Of a stretch of DNA of 64,000 nt, positions 57,479-64,000 are shown piece by piece (position 1 is the first letter of the stretch; each line of letters starts with the position of its first letter). The notes under the pieces are model-generated. The model saw nothing but the letters and a program-made list of their open reading frames with translations. It ran no database searches and had not been told where the DNA came from. Both the position numbers and the translations under genes were made by a program. Source of the stretch: Coniferiporia sulphurascens (lineage: Eukaryota; Basidiomycota; Agaricomycetes; Hymenochaetales; Hymenochaetaceae); NCBI GenBank assembly GCA_002794785.1, contig NBBA01000013.1:186001-250000 (forward strand), given 5' to 3'.

Positions 57479-58920
57479 CCCCGCAGCATTCGCCTTCCCT
57501 TCCATCTCAAGTAGAACCAGTTTTGTCACTTTTGTGTCTGGCAACCAATCCCCTGGGTGCATTCCAGGAGTCAATTGTTTTCTTGTATATTTTTATTATT
57601 TTTATTTCATTTCAATTGTAGCATATTAGTACTGTATATAAAACATCACTGTATAATGTAGATACGTTTTCGAACAAGGACAATTGGACTTTTGCAACAA
57701 TTTCTGAAGCGTTTCGACCGAAAAGGCTTCAATAAAACATTATGAGTGTGCGCGCAATTCCCGATACCTTTATCTATATACTGTACCCGCAAAATTCTGC
57801 CGACCCCGGCATTCCTATTTTCTTACCCTTTCTGTTCTTAACGTAATCCCCTCATCCTCTTTTGTCTACTTACCTCATCCCTTAGGGACCCTTACATTCC
57901 GTCCTTTTCTAGTTTGCACGCTTTCCTTTTTTACTCATGTCTTTTTATGTTATGTTTACCTTTCCCGCTGAACAGCAGTTGTCTACGATCTGGTTTTTTC
58001 TCCACCTAATTGAGTCCTTCTTAGACTCTCACTACTTTTATCTCATCTCTAAGTACACTTTCGGCGGGACACTCGTGGTTACTAAAAACGGCGGCGAGCT
58101 TTCTCAGGCTCCGGAACGTGTCAAGTTCGTCATGGCTCAATTCGTCGCGATCATCGAGCATACACCGGGTGGGGGCGGATGCGTGCGATGAGGGACTCGA
58201 CGCCGCTGGGGTAGGCGTCCTTCATTCACTGCAGCCAGTCGCGATGCTCCTCCCCTGACGACCTGGACCCCTAGACGCAACAAAAACATTAAAAATAAAA
58301 CAACATATCCGTTGTTCCCTCTTTTGACAATATATCCTCCAACACCAGTATCAAAACTCCGATTTTATGGATCGATCCGCGGATCCGCAGATCATCGCAC
58401 CATAGCCTGCAGTTAATGATCAACGCGAGACCCTTTCCCTTTAGCCACCACTATTGCCAGGACCATCTGGACTATCAATGAACAAAAGCTTTGGCTTTTA
58501 ACGCTGCGACTCTGCGTTTGAGTGAGAAAAATACGAGCTCCTCGTGAAATTGTGCACAGAGTCGTTCTAGACCCATGTTTTCTTCCGGAACCGCCACCAA
58601 AAACCAGTCTGAACTACGATAGCCGCCTCTTCCGGTCTTCATACCAAGCACTGACGATATATATGATCTCATATGTTTTATTCATTATTCAGAGGTGCGT
58701 TTAAAACTATTTCCATCTGAACCACCCCACAACAGGTGCGAAAACACATTAAATTGCCGTCCGGACCTCTCGAACCTCCAGCCGCCTTTTGACTGCTACC
58801 CCCATCATCACGCCTTCGTAAAACTAGCACCTGTCCTCAGCTACGCCCAGCATACCTACCCCCCACCTCCTTTTTTCCTCCCCTTCTTCTCTCCCTCTTG
58901 CTCTCTCCTCGTCTAGGACC
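57479..58920. other. Non-coding interval before repeat array
   Basis: AT- and pyrimidine-rich sequence with only short frames. The segment 57703-57756 has a related copy at 61244-61300 on the far side of the array. Confidence 0.5.
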
Positions 58921-60400
58921 CCGCGAGACGCTACTTGGGCGTGCGACGGACGTCAGGCCTGGCGGGAGAGTACAGGGAAGGTGCCTCTTCTTTGTGCTTT
59001 CTCGTCTGCGCCGCGGCGTGGAGGAACTGGGCGGAGTAACGCAGACGAGTGCCTTTCCTTCATTCTATCTCTTGTGCAGTCGCTTCAATTCCCACAGAAC
59101 CTAGATCGCGAGACGCTGGGGCGTGCGACGGACGCGACGACGATAGCGAGGATTCTCAAAGAGACTGGCCACCTCCTTGTGTCTCCGCAGCTTGAGTCTG
59201 AGCGTGAGGGAAGGGACTAAGACATTTTTGCGAGTCTTATCCACTTTCGTCGCATTTACCTGCTCGCTCGATTTCTCCCCTAGATCCTATTAGAACGACG
59301 TTGGAGTGAGATGTGGTTCCTGGGCGGACGGCATGTGCCGGTACTGGTGGGGGAGGCCGGGGAAGGTGCCTCTTCTCTGGTTTTCCCTATCGGCGCCGCG
59401 CCATGTCACGTCGCGCCGGGGGAGGGCGGGGCGGGGCGGGGGGATTCTGATACAGACAAGTCCAAACATCCTCATATCCATCTTTTTCTCCGCTTCGCTC
59501 CTTTCTCACACGCTGCGTTTCGTCCCAGGCTGTTTTTCTTGCAGGGCAGGTCAGACAGCCGCGAGACGCCAATGAGCGTGCGACGGACGCGACGGCAATG
59601 GCAGCGAAACCCGGAGAGGCTGGCCACCTCTTCGAGTCTCTGAAGCTTGAGTCTGAGCGTGAGGGATCGGGCTGAGACAGTTCTAGCGAGTCGTCTCTTT
59701 TCGTCACACTAGTACGCTCACTTGGTCCTTTTTTCGCTCAGCACTTGGGTTAGCAGAAAACATTGGATTTGGGATCGCGGGTCGTCTACCAGGAGAGCGG
59801 CGAGCGTCCGAGTAAACGGGGGAGGACGGGGAAGGTGCCTCTTCTCCTAACTTCCCCGTTTGCTCGCGTCGTACTGCGATGTTGGAGTCTGGCCCGTGTC
59901 TTGGACGGACGAGTTCCCATATACCCCCAGAGTCCTTTTCCTTTTTTTCTCTCCCGTCGTCCACATTTTAGTTCGGGCTGATCCTTGATTAGTTAGGTCT
60001 TTTCTCGCAAGACGCTTTGGGCGTGCGACGGACGTGATGACGAGGGCGAGGGAACGCAGGAGGCTGGCCACCCCCTGGGTTCCCTGCAGCCTGAGTCAAA
60101 GCGTGATGGAATGGCGTTGCATTGTCACGATGAGTTCTCCTTTTCGTTCTCGCCTATACGCTCTCTCGCTTGTCCTCTTCTTTTTTCAGATTGCCCTATG
60201 GTGGAGCGGACCTACAGTCGGAGGACGCGTTGGACGGGCAGCGGGACACAAAGGTGATAGCGCCCGGGGACCAAGGGGGCTGGCCATCTCCTCGGTTCTT
60301 CGGTGCTTGACCCCGAGTGTGGAGAGGAGAGGCAGACGCACCGGCGACGGCTGACGAGTCGTGGAGGCTGGCCACCACCACGACTTTGACGCTTGAGCCT
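58921..60400. repeat. Decayed tandem repeat array, unit about 450 bases
   Basis: A module beginning GCGAGACGCT and containing GTGCGACGGACG starts at 58923 (truncated), 59108, 59561 and 60006. Later in the unit comes GGCTGGCCAC and a tail similar to TTGAGTCTGAGCGTGAGGG. A second module with GGGGAAGGTGCCTCTTCTC alternates with it near 58976, 59362 and 59833. Spacing of the full copies is 453 and 445 bases. More degraded GGCTGGCCA copies occur near 60279 and 60366. Divergence is roughly 20-35 percent by eye. No transposase or terminal structure was found. Confidence 0.75.
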
Positions 60401-61461
60401 CTGCGTCTCCAGAACCTCCTTCGGCAACATACGTGCACGTGTCTCCGTCAGGACCGTCGTTAGTGATGGGCGGGGTACGGGGAAGGGGGAACGTGGAACG
60501 GGGTGGATGGGAAGCCGAGTGGGAGGGTAAACCCTCCCGTGAGTTCTTCGTCATTCACCTACTGAGACAGACGACTGACTTTTTCCTTTTTCCTTCTTCC
60601 ATTTTCCATGTCTTCGTGTCTTCGCCACTCAACGTTTTCCGATGGCCGTGCACGGATCATGCCCTCCCTCCCCCGCCTCCCCCTGTGCGCGGTTCGGGAC
60701 TGAGGACTCGTGAAGCCAGCCACTTCTTGGGTTCGGTAGTTCAACCCCGCCAGATGGACAGAGGTGGGATTGAAGGGATACGGGGATGCGGGGATGCGGG
60801 GATCAGGAGGGGGGAGGTTCAGATTAGTTTGGAGCTGTGTGGACTCTTCTTGCGTCTCGTCTTTCTCTTGATTTACCCTTTCGTTGTATAATTGATTCGC
60901 TCGTCTCCTGCCTATAAATTGAATTTGTGGAACATAATCTGAAAACCTTGAACGTTGATTCTTGATTCTTGTTGACAAAAATAGTTATGGTATTACGTTG
61001 CTTTTTTGTTTTTGTTTTCGACTCCCCTTGACTGTCAGACGCGGGGCACGAACGAACCAAGGTGCGAGGAAGCCAGAAAACGGACCCAACCCCGAGATAT
61101 AACCGTAGTCAATATTCAACGAATCTTCACCGAGTCGGCCTGAGATCAGCCGCAGATCTGCTAACATGCTTACAATAGCGCCACCGAACTGTCCTAAGGT
61201 CGCAGATGGCCTAAAGAGAATCAGGTATCGGGTCTTGCCAGTCTCTGAAGCGGTGCAACCGAAAATTCTTCAGTAAATCATTAGTATGGGTGTGCGCGCA
61301 TCGCAGGTAGTGAATAAACTTTAAAGAAATGTGGCTCTTGTCGTCAAAAAGCGTAACCGACTCGGTTAATTCCGAGACGCGATTAGGCGAAAAGACGCGA
61401 GAGCCACAACCGCGTACTACAGGTCTGCCAGTGTCAGCCAGCAAAACGACGTGTCTCAGCG
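60401..61461. other. Interval between repeat array and SWIM/RING gene
   Basis: No gene was recognised. It includes a short GGGGATGCG-type direct repeat near 60780-60805 and the second copy of the flanking element (61244-61300). The last 150 bases are probably promoter. Confidence 0.45.
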
Positions 61462-63038
61462 ATGCCCAGGGGAAAACGCAAACTGGAAGAAGGCAGATAC
61501 GAGGATGAAGTGTATTCATACTCTTATAATGGACGCTCAGCATCCAATGCCTACATGTCTCAGCCAGGTCGCGCCTCTGGCTCGTCCGTGACCGTGTCGA
61601 CATCTAAGCTGTTAATGGCGCTGGACGGACGTGAGGTCAACGCGGGAACCGGTGGTGGGGCTGAAATGACATTCGCGGAGATCGAAAAGCCAAAAGCGAA
61701 GCGAGCGAGGAAGGCGAAAGATCCCGACGCGCCGGTGCCAGAGAAGCGGGGTGCGATCTTCAAGAAGGCGTGCCCGAAGAGCATCCTCGAGCGTGTTGAC
61801 AGGGTTATATCGCAGAGGTATTGATTATGCATCGTTCTAAATTCGGATTTCTCATTATCGGAACAGATTCTTTATGATCGACCGTAAACGGGAAGGACAA
61901 GAGCTCAAAGAGGTATTCAGTGTGCTTGGCTCAACGGGGAATGTACGTCCGTACCTTTTTATAGACGTCAACTTCCTGACGGAGCTATTCATGTCTAGGT
62001 ATATACTGTTACCATTGATAGGAAACCTTCGTGTAACTGTAGGTGTCCATATTGCCTCGTCCTCGGATCTTCCCCCTAACTATCGTCCGACTGAGGCCCC
62101 GATGCGATAAAGGGCAATCACTGCAAGCACATTGTATGTCCCCCTAGACTCATCTCTGGCCTTCTTATTAATCATCTCTCTAGCTCTTCATTTTCCTGAA
62201 AGGTATGCCACCTTCGCCCATATGCGGTTCGGAACACGTCTTGATTATCGCGACTTGTGGGCATAGTACTTCAAGTCCGGCAAGATTCGACACACTGGTA
62301 CCAGAAGTAAGAGCTGATGTTCTATCGCTTCTCTCTTCATTTCCCTAACACGTTAGCAGAGCGCTTCTGTCGAGCGAACTGGAGGAACTCTTTCGTGATG
62401 CACCTTCAGCGCCAAATGCCATGGCGAATGCGCGAATCCGGAATGCTCATGCTCAAGCCACGGGGAAGGCGTCGTCTTCTCAATCGACGTCCAAGGACTC
62501 AGGAAAAAAGCGCCGTTTGCCAGGCGAAGAAGACGACTGCCCTATCTGTTACGAATGTATGCATGGCGCGTCAGCCAACACACTTACTTGGTGCGAAGCC
62601 TGCGGAAATGTATTGCATAAGGAGTGTTTCCAGCAATGTATGTCACAAATTATCCCCACTTTTTATGAAGCACTTACGCAGACATTTCCAGGGGCGCGGA
62701 CGAAGGGAGCAAATTTGACCTGTGTATTTTGTCGCGCTGCATGGGCTGTGGCAGATACCGTTCCTGGAGGGTCTGCTAGGGTCGGTTCGAGCAGAGAGGG
62801 ATATCTTAATTTGGGCAGTGCCGCAGGGGTGAGTCCCGTCCGCGACACCAGTTCGTGTAAGCTCGCTTCAGTCTCTATCCGTCCGGGAATACCATTGACC
62901 GAGTTTGTGGTGCAGATTACCATGGACCTCGTAGAGGCAAGCGCCATTATGGATACCAAGACTATGGTGACTACGGATATTGAGTATGGTGCGCTCAGAG
63001 TCGAGCCTGACGGCCGGCGATATCCAATGGTGTTATAA
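61462..63038 (+). CDS. SWIM zinc finger + RING finger protein (putative E3 ligase)
   Basis: Start MPRGKRKLEEGRYEDE, then a basic region and SILERVDRVISQRFFMIDRK. After splicing, VYTVTIDRKPSCNCPDAIKG joins NHCKHILFIFLK, giving the SWIM signature C-x-C ... C-x-H. A spliced VLQVRQDSTHWYQK joins ALLSSELEELFRDAPSA, followed by a Ser-rich linker and a RING domain: CPICYECM, WCEACGNVLHKECFQQW, then TKGANLTCVFCRAAW. An intron at about 62638-62691 is read through without a stop, so the unspliced frame is misleading. Removing it puts Trp after FQQ, as expected for a RING. This SWIM-then-RING order suggests a ubiquitin ligase; substrates are unknown. Seven exons. Confidence 0.82.
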
Positions 63039-63445
63039 TACCCTATCTATGTCTATCATGACTTCAGTTCGATGTAAAACCGGTCTGATGTCTGTTTTTA
63101 TTTTATTTTATGTGCCTTTCCTTGATTATTTACAGTAATAATCAGAATGTTTATCTTTTTTTTCTTTCGCTCCTGAGATATTCGTGCCTGACCTATTCGG
63201 CAAACCGGCAAACGGCGTCTATCCGCGTTTTAAGTGCGCGCAGGGCATGCTTGCGAGTCGCCACAACATGCCGTTGGTCAAAGGCGTGTATGCGTCTTGC
63301 TCTCTGCTTTCGTCTGCGATTAGTCAAGCCTTTTGAGCCGTCCTTCAGGCCTTCCGCGTGTAAAAGCTTCATTCCCATCTCAGGGCAACTGTTCGGTCGC
63401 CGAGGCAGCACCACAGCCGGCGTCGGTTTACTACCGGATCCAACA
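63039..63445. other. 3' region of SWIM/RING gene and promoter of nucleotidase gene
   Basis: Begins with T-rich 3' UTR-like sequence; no coding sequence was recognised. Confidence 0.45.
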
Positions 63446-64000
63446 ATGACAACGACGCTCCCTATATTACACTTCAACGATGTCTATCGCGTCAACCCTC
63501 AGAAGCTGGCGGCTGGGGCGACCATCGACGTGACCCAGTTCGCATACATGCTCGATACTGTGCGCGCGTCATGGACCGAGCGCGTCGGACGCGAGAACGA
63601 GCGCGAAGGCCTCGTGCTGTTCTCCGGGGATTTGTTCTCACCGTCGGTTGAGAGCTCCGTGACGAGGGGCAGCCATATGGTAAGCCTGGTGTTCTTCTTG
63701 AAAGTTGTTGTATGTATGCGTCCCGTTTGTAGGTGCCAGTCATTAACGAGCTCGCCCCTGATGTCGCTGTAACGGGTGAGGAATACCTTCGCCCTTAGCT
63801 CGGTAGTCGCATGCATTAATCGGCTTGTAATTTAGGAAATCATGATTTCGACTTCGGTTCGTTTACTGTGAGATGACCAAGTTACGATCCACTCTTACAA
63901 CTCGCAGGCTATCCGCATCTTACGAAGCTCTTGAACGACACGAATTTCGTAAGTACATGCAAAGCATCTGGACTTAGACAAACTGGAGTTTATTTTTGTG
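63446..64000 (+). CDS. 5'-nucleotidase/UshA-like metallophosphoesterase, 5' part only
   Basis: N-terminal part of a calcineurin-like phosphoesterase of the 5'-nucleotidase type, which dephosphorylates nucleotides or related esters. Start MTTTLPILHFNDVYRVNPQ, then LVLFSGDLFSPSVESS. After splicing, VPVINELAPDVAVTGNHDFDFG carries the GNHD metal motif. A GTTCGT donor joins this to GYPHLTKLLNDTNF. The gene runs off the window edge, so the C-terminal substrate domain is not seen. The N-terminus lacks a clear signal peptide, so a cytosolic fungal form is likely. Confidence 0.8.

Noticed and set aside
58921..60400. Possible CRISPR-like or satellite array
   Set aside because: Units are about 450 bases, diverged and composite, with no short regular repeats and spacers, and the genome is eukaryotic.

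Overview
The window is nuclear DNA from a filamentous basidiomycete, most likely an Agaricomycete. Almost every gene is interrupted by several 45-65 base introns with GT(A/G)NGT donors and CTNA-type branch sites. Intergenic gaps are short, and the proteins (Ede1, striatin, Pin4, Cdc50, Hook, Not1, Vma13) are standard fungal housekeeping types. The species cannot be named from sequence alone. No rRNA or tRNA gene, CRISPR array or intact transposon was recognised.

Layout. 0.3-11.6 kb: an EPS15/Ede1 endocytic scaffold (+), class II cAMP phosphodiesterase (+), striatin (-) and the tiny ribosome-associated protein TMA7 (-). 11.9-18.2 kb: a secreted prolyl-oligopeptidase-like hydrolase (+) and an old yellow enzyme (+). 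18.4-26.7 kb: TRAPPC13 (-), endonuclease G/NUC1 (-), a Pin4-like RRM+R3H protein (-) and two weak hypotheticals. 26.7-30.5 kb: an amidohydrolase lacking its centre (-), a decayed fragment of the nearby glutamate decarboxylase, and mitoribosomal mL46 (-). 30.6-38.8 kb: V-ATPase subunit H (+), glutamate decarboxylase (-), RNA 3'-phosphate cyclase (+) and CDC50 flippase subunit (-). 39.4-50.3 kb: HOOK (-) and the CCR4-NOT scaffold NOT1 (-). 50.7-57.5 kb: a GPI-anchored GH13 alpha-amylase/glucanotransferase (-), a divergently arranged MFS sugar transporter (+) and a three-finger C2H2 factor (+). 57.5-61.4 kb: a gene-poor stretch with a decayed tandem repeat of about 450 bases. 61.4-64 kb: a SWIM+RING protein (+) and the 5' end of a 5'-nucleotidase-like metallophosphoesterase (+), cut by the window edge.

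Most genes are unrelated housekeeping loci. Several act in membrane traffic (Ede1, TRAPPC13, CDC50, HOOK, V-ATPase H), but nothing shows they form a unit. The one functionally suggestive pair is the cell-wall alpha-glucan enzyme and the sugar transporter sharing a 0.7 kb divergent promoter. I see no clear undescribed multi-gene system. The most interesting signals are gene-level: a 7-base micro-exon encoding part of a GH13 active site behind a GC-AG intron, catalytic-residue changes in the GH13 and old-yellow-enzyme proteins, an in-frame core deletion in the amidohydrolase, and the 58.9-60.4 kb repeat array.
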